38,387 nucleotides of DNA from CAYHGV01 sp964356135 (GCA_964356135.1 CAYHGV010000017.1:1-38387), one strand, 5' to 3'; positions 7,593 through 15,982 are shown, counted from the first letter of the stretch. Made by a program: numbers and translations. The notes: generated by a model not told the origin, from the letters alone.

Positions 7593-9509
7593 ATGGCAAA
7601 AGTTATAGGAATCGATTTAGGAACGACCTACTCTTGTGTAGCAATTGTCGAACGGGGTCAACCGGTAGTCATACCCAACCCGGAAGGCGGTCGGATTACA
7701 CCTTCGGTCGTCTCCTTTGGTAAAGAACGACTGGTCGGCACCCTTGCCAAACGCCAGTCGGTTATCAACCCGGAAAATACCGTTTATTCGATCAAACGGT
7801 TTATGGGCCGACGCTACACCGAAGTAACTCAGGAGATGAAGATGGTTCCGTTCAAAGTGGTCGAAGCGCCCAACGGCGATGCCTGGGTTTCGGTTGAAGA
7901 CAAAACTTATTCCCCGCCCGAGGTTTCCGCGATGATTCTCCAGTATTTGAAAAAATCGGCCGAGGCGTATCTCGGCGAGCGGATCGACAAAGCGGTCATT
8001 ACCGTTCCCGCCTACTTCAACGATTCCCAGCGCCAGGCGACGAAAGACGCCGGCAAGGTTGCCGGTTTGGAGGTGCTGCGCATCATCAACGAACCGACCG
8101 CCGCATCGTTAGCCTATGGACTCGATAAGAAAAAAGCGGAGAAGATCGCGGTCTATGACCTGGGCGGTGGAACGTTTGATATTTCAATTTTGGAAATCGG
8201 CGAAGGTATTTTCGAGGTCAAATCGACCAATGGCAACACCCATTTAGGCGGCGACGATTTAGACCAACGGGTGATGAACTGGGTTTTAGACGAATTCAAA
8301 AAATCACAGTCCATCGACCTTTCCCGCGACCGGACTGCGATGCAGCGGATCAAAGAAGCGGCGGAAAAAGCGAAGTGCGAGCTCTCGACCACGATGGAAA
8401 CGACCTTAAGCCTCCCGTTTATTGCCTCCGATGAACGGCGCGGTCCGGTGCATCTCGAGCTGACTCTCACCCGGGCAAAACTCGAGGCGCTGGTCGAAGA
8501 CCTGCTCCGTTCGTCGTTGGGTCCGGTCAAGCAAGCATTGGAAGATGCGAAACTTCGGCCCCAGGATATCGACGAGGTGATTATGGTCGGCGGGCAGACC
8601 CGGATGCCAAAAGTTCAGCAGCTGGTGCGTGAATTTTTCGGTAAAGAACCCAACCGGAGCATCAATCCGGACGAAGTCGTTGCGGTCGGAGCTGCAATTC
8701 AGGCTGCGGTCCTGGCCGGCGAAGTGAAAGATGTCGTGCTGCTGGATGTCACCCCGCTTTCATTGGGCATCGAAACCCTGGGTGGAGTGATGACCCGGAT
8801 TATTGAACGTAACACCACCATCCCGACCCGCAAAAGCCAGATCTTCACCACTGCTGACGACAATCAGACCGGAGTTACCGTTCATGTGCTCCAGGGTGAG
8901 CGGGACATGGCAATCGATAACCGGACTTTGGGCCGGTTCGAGCTCTACGACATACCACCGGCGCCGCGCGGTGTTCCCCAGATTGAAGTCACCTTCGACA
9001 TCAACGCCGACGGAATTCTGGAGGTGAAAGCGAAGGACCTGGCAACTCAAAAAGAGCAGTCGATCCGGATTACCGCCTCTTCCGGACTTTCGAAAGAAGA
9101 GGTCGACCAGTCGATAAAAGATGCCGAGGGACACGCGGCGGACGACCGGAAGCATCGGGAGGTCATCGATAGCCGCAACCAGGCAGACTCGCTTATCTAC
9201 CATGTCGAAAAAAATATAAAAGAGTTCGGCGATAAGGTCTCGTCTGACGACCGCAAAGCTATCGAAACCAAAATCGAAGAGCTCAAAACCAAAATGAAAG
9301 GTGATGACATCGCCACAATCAAGCAGGCGATGGATGAGCTCCAGAAGTCTACCCACAAACTCTCGGAAGAGATGTATAAACGGGCAGGAGCGCAAAAAGA
9401 TGCCGGTCCCCAACCCGGGCAAGAACCTGGTCCTGAACCGAAGCCCGAAGAGAGCAAAGGCAAAGTCGACGCCGACTACCAGGTCTTCGACGACGAAGGC
9501 AAGAAGTGA
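7593..9509 (+). CDS. dnaK: Molecular chaperone DnaK (Hsp70)
   Basis: ATP-driven chaperone, 638 residues, full length. The ATPase domain begins AKVIGIDLGTTYSCVAIV and carries AVITVPAYFNDSQRQATKDAG, IINEPTAASLAYGLD, a VYDLGGGTFDISILE phosphate loop and VGGQTRMPKVQ. A linker DVVLLDVTPLSLGIET leads to the substrate-binding domain and a helical lid. The C-terminal tail is Gly/Pro/Glu-rich and ends VDADYQVFDDEGKK. AAGGAGGTG precedes the ATG. The long antisense frame (8760-9524) is a shadow. Confidence 0.98.
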   Translation: MAKVIGIDLGTTYSCVAIVERGQPVVIPNPEGGRITPSVVSFGKERLVGTLAKRQSVINPENTVYSIKRFMGRRYTEVTQEMKMVPFKVVEAPNGDAWVSVEDKTYSPPEVSAMILQYLKKSAEAYLGERIDKAVITVPAYFNDSQRQATKDAGKVAGLEVLRIINEPTAASLAYGLDKKKAEKIAVYDLGGGTFDISILEIGEGIFEVKSTNGNTHLGGDDLDQRVMNWVLDEFKKSQSIDLSRDRTAMQRIKEAAEKAKCELSTTMETTLSLPFIASDERRGPVHLELTLTRAKLEALVEDLLRSSLGPVKQALEDAKLRPQDIDEVIMVGGQTRMPKVQQLVREFFGKEPNRSINPDEVVAVGAAIQAAVLAGEVKDVVLLDVTPLSLGIETLGGVMTRIIERNTTIPTRKSQIFTTADDNQTGVTVHVLQGERDMAIDNRTLGRFELYDIPPAPRGVPQIEVTFDINADGILEVKAKDLATQKEQSIRITASSGLSKEEVDQSIKDAEGHAADDRKHREVIDSRNQADSLIYHVEKNIKEFGDKVSSDDRKAIETKIEELKTKMKGDDIATIKQAMDELQKSTHKLSEEMYKRAGAQKDAGPQPGQEPGPEPKPEESKGKVDADYQVFDDEGKK

Positions 9510-9562
9510 CGCCCTACTTCCCACTGCTTACTGCCCACTCCTTACTGCCTACTCCCTGAGCC
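9510..9562. repeat. Degenerate tandem CTTACTGCCCACTC-like repeat between dnaK and dnaJ
   Basis: The 53-bp gap is a pyrimidine-rich run of near-repeats (CCCACTGCTTACTG, CCCACTCCTTACTG, CCTACTCCC). It has no palindrome and no clear promoter, and dnaJ follows without a strong ribosome site. Confidence 0.6.
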
Positions 9563-10699
9563 ATGCCTTCGGCAAAACGCGACTACTACGAGGTTCTGGG
9601 TATAAACCGGAACTCATCCGATGACGAAGTCAAACAGGCTTATCGGAAACTCGCCAAGCAGTACCATCCGGATATGAACCCTGCCGACCGCAAAGGTGCC
9701 GAGGAAAAATTCAAAGAGCTGTCTGAGGCGTACGAGGTCCTGATGGACAAAAACAAACGGCAGCTCTACGACCAGTACGGCCACGAAGGCGTGTCCCAGC
9801 GGTTCGGTCCCGGTGGATTCCAGTGGCGGCGCGACTTCTCCCACACCGAGGATTTACAGGATATTTTCGGGGACAACTTCGACCTGGGCAGCTTGTTTGA
9901 AGGCGGCGGTATCTTCGATGCCTTTTTCGGAACTGCCCGCACCCGACGGCGGGCGAAAACCACGGGCGGAGATATTCACGTGCGCATGAAACTGCCGCTT
10001 GAAGAGATCGCCGAAGGAACATCGAAAGAAATAACCCTCAACCGCTACGAACGCTGCCCGGTCTGCGAAGGCAAAGGCGGTAAAGAGGTTCAAACCTGCC
10101 CGGCATGTAAAGGCAGCGGCGAACAGACCCGAAGAAGCCAGTCGATTTTCGGCTTCCAATCGATCGTTCGAACCGCGTGCGAGCGGTGCGGAGGCACGGG
10201 CCAGATTGTTAAAGACCGCTGCCCCCGGTGTAATGGCGAAGGAAGAATACGGGAGCAGCGAACGATCAAGGTCAATATTCCGGCCGGCGTCGCTGAAGGG
10301 AATTACATACCGCTGCGGGGTGAAGGCAATTACGGTCCGGGCGGTCGAGGCAATATCTTTGTAGAAATCGAAGAGAAAGAGCATCCGTTGTTCAACCGTC
10401 ACGGAGACGATATCGTCGTTCAGGTTCCGATCTCGATCGCAACCGCAGTGTTGGGCGGTGAGATATCGGTACCGACCTTGAACGGCAATCAGCCGATGAA
10501 GATTCCATCCGCTACCCAGTCGGGCACGGTCATCCGGCTGCGCAGTATGGGTATAAAGCACCTGGGCGGCGGCCGCGGCGATGAGCTGGTCGAAGTCTTT
10601 ATCCATATACCAAAGAAACTCTCGGGCGAAGAAAAGGAACTGTTTCAGCGCCTTGCTAAACTTGCAACCGAGGTTCCCCCACCGAGGAAGCGAAGATAA
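9563..10699 (+). CDS. dnaJ: Co-chaperone DnaJ (Hsp40)
   Basis: 378 residues; stimulates DnaK ATP hydrolysis and delivers clients. The J domain (residues about 4-70) has the YHPDM form of the HPD motif at about 33-37. A Gly/Phe-rich linker contains GPGGFQWRRD. Four CxxCxGxG zinc motifs follow: CPVCEGKGG, CPACKGSGE, CERCGGTGQ and CPRCNGEGR. Two C-terminal beta domains complete a type I DnaJ. The stop codon overlaps the first base of a relic rsmE start (TAATG). Confidence 0.97.
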   Translation: MPSAKRDYYEVLGINRNSSDDEVKQAYRKLAKQYHPDMNPADRKGAEEKFKELSEAYEVLMDKNKRQLYDQYGHEGVSQRFGPGGFQWRRDFSHTEDLQDIFGDNFDLGSLFEGGGIFDAFFGTARTRRRAKTTGGDIHVRMKLPLEEIAEGTSKEITLNRYERCPVCEGKGGKEVQTCPACKGSGEQTRRSQSIFGFQSIVRTACERCGGTGQIVKDRCPRCNGEGRIREQRTIKVNIPAGVAEGNYIPLRGEGNYGPGGRGNIFVEIEEKEHPLFNRHGDDIVVQVPISIATAVLGGEISVPTLNGNQPMKIPSATQSGTVIRLRSMGIKHLGGGRGDELVEVFIHIPKKLSGEEKELFQRLAKLATEVPPPRKRR

Positions 10700-10818
10700 T
10701 GGAGCTATTTTACTCTGATACCGTAGCGGTCGGATTTATCCGACCTGCTATCGAGTGTTTCATTCCATCCGCGTCCATCCGCGTCTATATCTGCGTTTAT
10801 CCGCGTTTTAACTACTAA
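10699..10818 (+). pseudogene. 39-residue relic of the rsmE start, overlapping both neighbours
   Basis: ATG at 10699 overlaps the dnaJ stop (TAATG). It opens a frame beginning MELFYSDT, close to the real RsmE start MELFYTEK. The nucleotide differences in the first five codons are all synonymous. After eight codons the frame runs through repeat sequence and stops at 10816-10818, overlapping the true rsmE ATG in a second TAATG. It reads as the original rsmE start, displaced by a repeat insertion. Confidence 0.7.
10723..10815. repeat. Dispersed repeat inserted between two copies of the rsmE start
   Basis: It contains the palindrome GGTCGGA-TTTA-TCCGACC (10728-10745), the same unit as at 6670. 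After it comes a run of ATCCGCGTCC / ATCCGCGTCTATATCTGCG / TTTATCCGCG near-repeats, typical of the dispersed family elsewhere in the window. Confidence 0.75.
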
Positions 10819-11540
10819 TGGAATTATTCTATACCGAAAAAAAACACATTACCGAGCACCAGCTAAAAATTCTTTCGGATGAAGCACACCATATCGCCAC
10901 GGTCCTGCGCTATAAGAAAGGTGAGCGAATCTATGTGACCGACGGTGAGGGCTTTGAATACCGGGCAGTGATCGATTCGGTTTCCGAGGATGCGGTCGTC
11001 TGCACGATCGTCTCCAAAGCCCGCAAGCCCCAGGAGCCGCTCGCCCAGATAACTCTGGCACAAGCGCTCATCAAAGCGCCGAAAATGGATACGCTGGTTG
11101 AAAAGACGGTCGAGCTCGGCGTCTTTGAAATTATTCCAATTATCACCCAGCGCTCGCTTCCGACGATGGAAGGCGAAGGTAAGCCTAAACGGCTCACCCG
11201 CATCGCCATCGCGGCGATGAAGAGCTCGAAGCGCTCGATTCTCCCAGTAATTAGAGAACCGATGAATTTTAACGAAATCTTAGCCCAAGTAGACCACTAT
11301 CAGGCAGCGTTCTTAGCCTGGGAAGGTGAGCGCAGCAAACGAATCGCCGACCTGGTAACCGCGCGACCAAAACGGGTATTGTTGATCATCGGTCCTGAAG
11401 GCGGCTTCACCCAGGAAGAGATCGACCTTGCCAACAAAATGGCGGTAAGAACTTTTTCTTTAGGGCTTCGCCGTCTGCGCTCTGAAACCGCCGCCATCTC
11501 CGCACTATCACTATTGCTCTACGAGCTGGGGGATATGTGA
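10818..11540 (+). CDS. rsmE: 16S rRNA m3U1498 methyltransferase RsmE
   Basis: SPOUT-fold methyltransferase that uses S-adenosylmethionine to methylate U1498 of 16S rRNA; 240 residues. The N-terminal PUA-like domain (DEAHHIATVLRYKKGERIYVTDGEG) is followed by the SPOUT domain. That domain carries LVEKTVELGVFEIIPIITQRS, the GPEGGFTQEE loop (residues about 192-200) and the LGLRRLRSETAAI knot motif. The start at 10818 overlaps the stop of the upstream relic. The stop overlaps the next gene (GTGA). Confidence 0.95.
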   Translation: MELFYTEKKHITEHQLKILSDEAHHIATVLRYKKGERIYVTDGEGFEYRAVIDSVSEDAVVCTIVSKARKPQEPLAQITLAQALIKAPKMDTLVEKTVELGVFEIIPIITQRSLPTMEGEGKPKRLTRIAIAAMKSSKRSILPVIREPMNFNEILAQVDHYQAAFLAWEGERSKRIADLVTARPKRVLLIIGPEGGFTQEEIDLANKMAVRTFSLGLRRLRSETAAISALSLLLYELGDM

Positions 11541-12934
11541 AATTAGCTATTTGCCTCTGGCTGTTGGTCTTTAGCGTGACGACCTTTGCGAATTGGACAA
11601 AAGCGGTGGTCGATTCCGGACCGTATAAACCGGTTAGTTTAATATTTGGTAAAGGAAGAAATGACGATACGGTGAGATTATATTGGACAAGCGATGACAG
11701 TTTACTCCGGGAGGCAACTTATCGAAATTACTCATGGCAAAAGGGAATTGTAGGAAAAGCCGGTTCCAACTTAGTCATCTCTCCTGCCCACAATGATGGC
11801 ATAAATCGAATTTACACTACAAAAGCCGACACGCTTTATGAGTACACTTGGGCAAATGGTGGCTGGCTTAAGGAAAGTTATTTACTTCCGGATTCTGCCT
11901 CCCCGGTCTTTGCTTCACCTTTGCGAAATGATGATACAATTAGAATGTATCTCGTCCCCCACCAATACCAAATTTTTTACCTTTATGAACTTACCTATCG
12001 CTACGGAGTGTGGGAAATAATTAAAACCGATTCATTTCCAGAACCTATGGGGGGTGATTTCGCAGCAGTAGATGGACGAAATGATGATACTTTACGACTT
12101 TATACCCAATGGGCGGGAGTATCATTTAGTGAAATTACCTATTCGTCTGGTCAGTGGCACGAGGAAATTTTGAATTTTTCGGGAAATCCTGAAATGTATT
12201 CAACATCCCTGGTGATAGGAAATGATAGAAATGATGGTATAAATAGAGTATGCATTGGGGCCGTAAATTATATGATATCTTGCTATGATGCTGTAATATA
12301 CGAAATCAGCTATTCGCTATCTGGCTGGTCTATCACAGGCTGTCCCTATAACTGGTGGGTTGATGAAGGTGGTGGTTGGCGCCCTGAACCTTCTCCTCTC
12401 TTGATAGGTTTAGTGAGAAAAAATACGGTAGGACTCTATGCATATATTTATGGGAACGGTATGGATACTACGGGCCTTTTTGAATTCACATACCATTCTA
12501 CAGGCTGGAAGCGGGAGATGGTAGATAAGGGAGCAGTCGCATGCCTTACCGCGGGACAAGGCAGGAACGATGATACCAGCCGACTCTATGGAATACAGAA
12601 TAGCACAATAATTGAATTCTCACGGTCAACGGAAGTAATTAACGAAACCGATATACCAAGACCTATAATCCCTATACTTCAGATTACACCCAACCCGTTC
12701 AGCACGAGGACTGAAATCTCCTACCAAATCGCCGCGACCGATCAAGCAAGCATTTGTATCTACGATGCCGCCGGTCGCTTGATCAAAAAGTTCCCTAAAA
12801 CCCAGAGCCCAGAGTCTAAAGTTTATTGGTTCGGCGAGGATGAAGCCGGCGCGAGCGTTCCCACCGGCATCTACTTCTGCCAGTTGAGAACCGGCAGTAA
12901 AACAGTTACAAAAAAGATTACATTATTGAAATGA
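11537..12934 (+). CDS. Secreted seven-repeat beta-propeller protein with C-terminal sorting domain
   Basis: 465 residues. A GTG start overlaps the rsmE stop (GTGA), with GGGGGAT upstream. Signal peptide at residues 1-18. Seven repeats carry the signature RNDDTxRLY or a variant: RNDDTVRLY (about 41), HNDGINRIY (85), RNDDTIRMY, RNDDTLRLY, RNDGINRVC, RKNTVGLY and RNDDTSRLY. Each is followed by a Tyr/Trp-rich strand such as EATYRNYSW. The spacing suggests a seven-bladed propeller, perhaps lectin-like. Residues about 380-465 form a FlgD-like / T9SS type-A-like domain (ITPNPFSTRTEISYQI, YDAAGRLIKKF, TGIYFCQL, KKITLLK). The gene is visibly more AT-rich than rsmE. Ligand unknown. Confidence 0.8.
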   Translation: MKLAICLWLLVFSVTTFANWTKAVVDSGPYKPVSLIFGKGRNDDTVRLYWTSDDSLLREATYRNYSWQKGIVGKAGSNLVISPAHNDGINRIYTTKADTLYEYTWANGGWLKESYLLPDSASPVFASPLRNDDTIRMYLVPHQYQIFYLYELTYRYGVWEIIKTDSFPEPMGGDFAAVDGRNDDTLRLYTQWAGVSFSEITYSSGQWHEEILNFSGNPEMYSTSLVIGNDRNDGINRVCIGAVNYMISCYDAVIYEISYSLSGWSITGCPYNWWVDEGGGWRPEPSPLLIGLVRKNTVGLYAYIYGNGMDTTGLFEFTYHSTGWKREMVDKGAVACLTAGQGRNDDTSRLYGIQNSTIIEFSRSTEVINETDIPRPIIPILQITPNPFSTRTEISYQIAATDQASICIYDAAGRLIKKFPKTQSPESKVYWFGEDEAGASVPTGIYFCQLRTGSKTVTKKITLLK

Positions 12935-12960
12935 AATCCGGACCAGTGATAGAAAATGGG

Positions 12961-13170
12961 ATTGCTTCACCCGCCTTAAGCGGGTTTGCAATGACATTCT
13001 ATCGTGTCATTGTGAGGAGCACGGCGACCTTATGCCCAAGCATAGATGCGAAGCATCAAATCCAAAGGATAGAGCGACTGAAAGGAGCTCAACAACCTCA
13101 TATAAATGTGGCCAATAAAGAGATTGCCACGCTCACCGCCAAGAAGTGTGGCGGATTCGCTCGCAATGAC
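12961..13170. repeat. GTCATTG-type dispersed repeat element
   Basis: GTCATTGTGAG (13006-13016) and CTCGCAATGAC (13160-13170) form imperfect inverted ends around GAGGAGCACGG.., GATTGCCACGCTC and related words. A second inverted pair, TGCAATGACA and TGTCATTGTGA, and the hairpin ACCCGC-CTTAA-GCGGGT (12969-12985) flank it. This GTCATTGCGAGGAGC / GATTGCCACGCTCGCAATGAC family is widely seen in bacterial genomes. It explains the apparent frame at 12931-13341. Confidence 0.75.
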
Positions 13171-13186
13171 AAAAAAGAAAATTCAA

Positions 13187-13269
13187 CAGACCTAAAGGTC
13201 TGTTTCTACAAATTCGTAGAAACAGGGCTTCAGCCCTGTTTTCTATCTGTGTCGGCACCATCGGTGCCG
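13187..13269. repeat. Array of four consecutive short hairpins upstream of rpsU
   Basis: CAGACCT-AA-AGGTCTG (13187-13202), TTTCTAC-AAATTC-GTAGAAA (13203-13222), CAGGGCT-TC-AGCCCTG (13223-13238) and CGGCACC-ATC-GGTGCCG (13253-13269). The stems are perfect, differ in sequence, and the first three are packed end to end. They would lie in the rpsU leader if transcription starts upstream. Confidence 0.85.
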
Positions 13270-13321
13270 CTATCTGTAGTTCAAACTAAAATAAGCAAAT
13301 TGAAAGGAGGTGAAAAAATCA

Positions 13322-13516
13322 ATGACCGGTATTATGGTTAAAGACGGCGAACCCTACGAAAGCTTTATTCGCCGTTTTCGCAAGGTCTGCGATCAAGCCG
13401 GAATTCTGAAAGATTTCAAACGGCATGAGCGCTACGAAAAACCTTCGGAGAAAAAAAAGCGAAAATCGATGGAGGCAAGACGGAAGGTATTCCGCAGGGG
13501 TTATCGGAGCGAATAA
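13322..13516 (+). CDS. rpsU: 30S ribosomal protein S21
   Basis: 64 residues starting MTGIMVKDGEPYESFIRRFRK and ending in a basic tail (EKKKRKSMEARRKVFRRGYR), the normal size and composition of bS21. ATG at 13322 is preceded by AAAGGAGG. A GTG at 13310 in the same frame overlaps that ribosome site and is unlikely. It heads the macromolecular-synthesis cluster rpsU-(mutS2)-dnaG-rpoD. Its stop codon overlaps the probable mutS2 start. Confidence 0.96.
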   Translation: MTGIMVKDGEPYESFIRRFRKVCDQAGILKDFKRHERYEKPSEKKKRKSMEARRKVFRRGYRSE

Positions 13517-15801
13517 TCGAAGATTATACTCTCAAAGCACTGGATTTCCCTAAGGTCTTAGACCTGGTTGCCCGCTATACCCAGACCGAATTGGGCAGGC
13601 GGCGGGCGCTTGAGCTTCGGCCGTGTGCGGATGTTCGCGCTCTGACCGAGGTCTTTGACCAGACTGAAGAGCTCTTCCGGTTGGAGAAAGAACCGCCGTT
13701 GGGGCTGGTTTCGGATCTGCAAAAGGTTCTTGCTGCCCATCTCATCGAACCGAAACAGCTCCTCGTCATTGCCCGGAGCCTGCGCGCGGTCAGAGAGACG
13801 AAAACCCTGTTCGAAGACTCGAAACACCTGGCTCCGCTCGTCGCCGAGCGGGTTACCCGAATTGCCGATTTCATGGATATTATTCGCAGTATCGAACGGG
13901 CGGTCGAAGAACCGGGGGTAGTCAGTGACCACGCCACTCCCCAGCTTTACCGGCTGCGAACAGAAATCCGGCGCAAGCGCCAGACGATTATCAATCAATT
14001 AGAGGGATATGTCCGCGACGAACTGGATAAGTTTCAAGACCCGGTGGTAACGATGCGCTCGGGAAGGTATGTCGTCCCAATGAAAACCGAGTCACAGTCC
14101 GGATTTTCAGGCATCGTCTATGAGAGCTCGAGCAAAGGTAAGACAATCTTCGTCGAACCATCTGCGACCGTCGCCGGGCAGAACGAATTAGCCATGCTGT
14201 TGTCGGACGAACTGGAAGAGGTGGCGCGGATCCTCAAAACCCTCACCGACGAGATACGGCTGCGCGAGGCAGAAATTATCCAGGCGTTAGCAATAATCGC
14301 CGACTTAGACCTCCTCTATGCCCGCAAAGGTTTTGCCCTGTCATTCAACGGCGTTCGGCCGAAAATCGCCTCCAACGGCACCATCGAAATTAAAAATGGC
14401 CGCCACCCGCTCCTGCTTAAAGCGAAACAAGATGTGATTCCCCTGAACCTCAGCCTCAACTCCGGCAAACCGGTATTGTTGATTTCCGGACCCAATGCCG
14501 GTGGCAAGACCGTGGTCCTGAAAACGGTCGGTATCTTTTCTTTGATGCTTCGAGCCGGATTCTTCCTGCCGGCAGACGAAGGCACCGAACTGCCGTTTTA
14601 TGAAGGTGTCTATGCCGATATTGGTGATGAATCGTCGTTGGAGCAGGGACTTTCCAGTTTTTCCTCTTCGCTCTTGAATATCAAATCGATTCTTGCGCGG
14701 GCGACGAAGCAGAGTCTCGTGCTCCTGGACGAGCTCGGCGGTTCAACCTCGCCCCAGGAAGGTTCTGCCCTTTCGATTGCAATTTTAGAGGAGCTCAAAA
14801 ATCGGGGCGTCCGGAGTCTGGCAACCTCGCATTTAGAACCGCTCAAATTCTTCGTTCAGAGCCGAACCGATATGGCGAATGCGGCGATGGAGTTCAAAAA
14901 CGGCCCGACCTACCGGCTCATCCCGAACCAGATCGGCGAATCGAACGCACTCTCGGTTGCAGAGAGTTTGGGCTTTTCGCCTTCGCTGATTGAGCACGCC
15001 CGGTCCTATCTCGACAAGGATTGGCTGCAGTTGACCGAGCGGATCAATACCCTCCAGACCGAAATCGAAGAGACCGGGAAATTAAAAACCGACTTCACCA
15101 CCAAGAACGAGGAACTTGAAGGACTGGTCCAGGATTATTCAGAGCGGCTTTCCCAATTTTCCAAATTCCAGCGCCAGGAGCAGGAACGGTTTAGCACCGA
15201 GCAGCGCAAGCTCCTCACCGAAACCCGCCGGGAGATCGAGCGGCTGGTGAAAGAAATTCGTGAACAGACGGCGTCAAAAGAGACAATCCGGACGGCAAAA
15301 GGATTTATTCAAAAACGGCTCGACGACCTGGAAAAACCCAAGCTTGAGACCGAACCGCCCGTATCCTTCGCACCGGGCGACTGGGTCTTTTCTCAGACCT
15401 TTCGACGTAAAGGCGAGGTTATGCAGGTTTCGGACGATGAAATCCTGGTTCAGTTTGGGGCGCTCAAACTATCGGTGCCGCCCGACGACCTGGAAAAGAC
15501 CGCATCGCCACAACCCGAACCAGGGCGAACCGAAGAACCGGCAATATTACAGGAGGATTTCAATCCCCATCTGTCGCTCCGGGGACTGGATATGCTCGAA
15601 GCCAGGGACAAATTGACCCAATTTATGGACTTAGCCCAATTCCGCGGGGTAAAAAAGGTTTTTATCGTCCACGGCAAAGGCAGCGGCACCCTGCGGCGAA
15701 TGGTGCGGGAATTTATAAAAGCCGACAACCGGGTGCAGAACTTCCAATTAGGGGAATTTTTTGAAGGCGGCAGCGGTATAACGGTTGTAAACCTGAGATG
15801 A
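13516..15801 (+). CDS. mutS2: MutS2 family ATPase/endonuclease (ribosome rescue or anti-recombination), probable AUC start
   Basis: About 761 residues. The N-terminal core begins EDYTLKALDFPKVLDLVARY. The MutS-type ATPase has GPNAGGKT (about residue 325), a STSPQEGSALSIAILEEL signature and ATSHLEPLKF. A long coiled coil follows (about 510-600), then a C-terminal Smr domain with LRGLDMLEARDKL and FIVHGKGSGTLRRMVREF. No ATG, GTG or TTG lies in frame upstream of the conserved N-terminus: the first is TTG at 13591, which would delete it. ATC at 13516 has GGAG at 6-nt spacing, overlaps the rpsU stop (TAATC) and gives the usual family length. ATA at 13513 is an alternative. Confidence 0.92.
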   Translation: MEDYTLKALDFPKVLDLVARYTQTELGRRRALELRPCADVRALTEVFDQTEELFRLEKEPPLGLVSDLQKVLAAHLIEPKQLLVIARSLRAVRETKTLFEDSKHLAPLVAERVTRIADFMDIIRSIERAVEEPGVVSDHATPQLYRLRTEIRRKRQTIINQLEGYVRDELDKFQDPVVTMRSGRYVVPMKTESQSGFSGIVYESSSKGKTIFVEPSATVAGQNELAMLLSDELEEVARILKTLTDEIRLREAEIIQALAIIADLDLLYARKGFALSFNGVRPKIASNGTIEIKNGRHPLLLKAKQDVIPLNLSLNSGKPVLLISGPNAGGKTVVLKTVGIFSLMLRAGFFLPADEGTELPFYEGVYADIGDESSLEQGLSSFSSSLLNIKSILARATKQSLVLLDELGGSTSPQEGSALSIAILEELKNRGVRSLATSHLEPLKFFVQSRTDMANAAMEFKNGPTYRLIPNQIGESNALSVAESLGFSPSLIEHARSYLDKDWLQLTERINTLQTEIEETGKLKTDFTTKNEELEGLVQDYSERLSQFSKFQRQEQERFSTEQRKLLTETRREIERLVKEIREQTASKETIRTAKGFIQKRLDDLEKPKLETEPPVSFAPGDWVFSQTFRRKGEVMQVSDDEILVQFGALKLSVPPDDLEKTASPQPEPGRTEEPAILQEDFNPHLSLRGLDMLEARDKLTQFMDLAQFRGVKKVFIVHGKGSGTLRRMVREFIKADNRVQNFQLGEFFEGGSGITVVNLR

Positions 15802-15982
15802 AAATAACACAGAAAAGGTCATTTTTACCACGAAAGCCACGAAATCGAGAAAGCACGAAATACGGAGAATGGATGGAACAAAGTGACATCAAAGGTTCTT
15901 ATGTTTTAATAATACCACCTTTAGTTTTTCGTGATTTCGTTCTTTCGAAATTTCGTGATAATCTTTGGTACCTTTATTTACA
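15802..15982. repeat. CACGAAA/TTTCGTG-rich imperfect inverted repeat between mutS2 and dnaG
   Basis: The left arm starts TACCACGAAAGCCACGAAAT and contains GAAAGCACGAAAT. The right arm reads TTTTTCGTGATTTCGTTCTT and then AAATTTCGTGATAATCTTT. The arms are roughly complementary and fold into a long imperfect hairpin. The same arms recur at 31515-31640. A frame beginning MKITQKRS (15798) overlaps the mutS2 stop but is repeat sequence. Confidence 0.7.

Noticed and set aside
8760..9524. 254-codon frame opposite dnaK
   Set aside because: Shadow of dnaK codon bias; no family resemblance.
9854..10606. 250-codon frame opposite dnaJ
   Set aside because: Shadow of dnaJ; no signal, motif or promoter.
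13187..13269. CRISPR array
   Set aside because: Units are different palindromes, not identical direct repeats with spacers.
12931..13341. 136-codon frame before rpsU
   Set aside because: It is built from the GTCATTG repeat and the hairpin array, has low-complexity repeat-derived content and overlaps the rpsU ribosome site.
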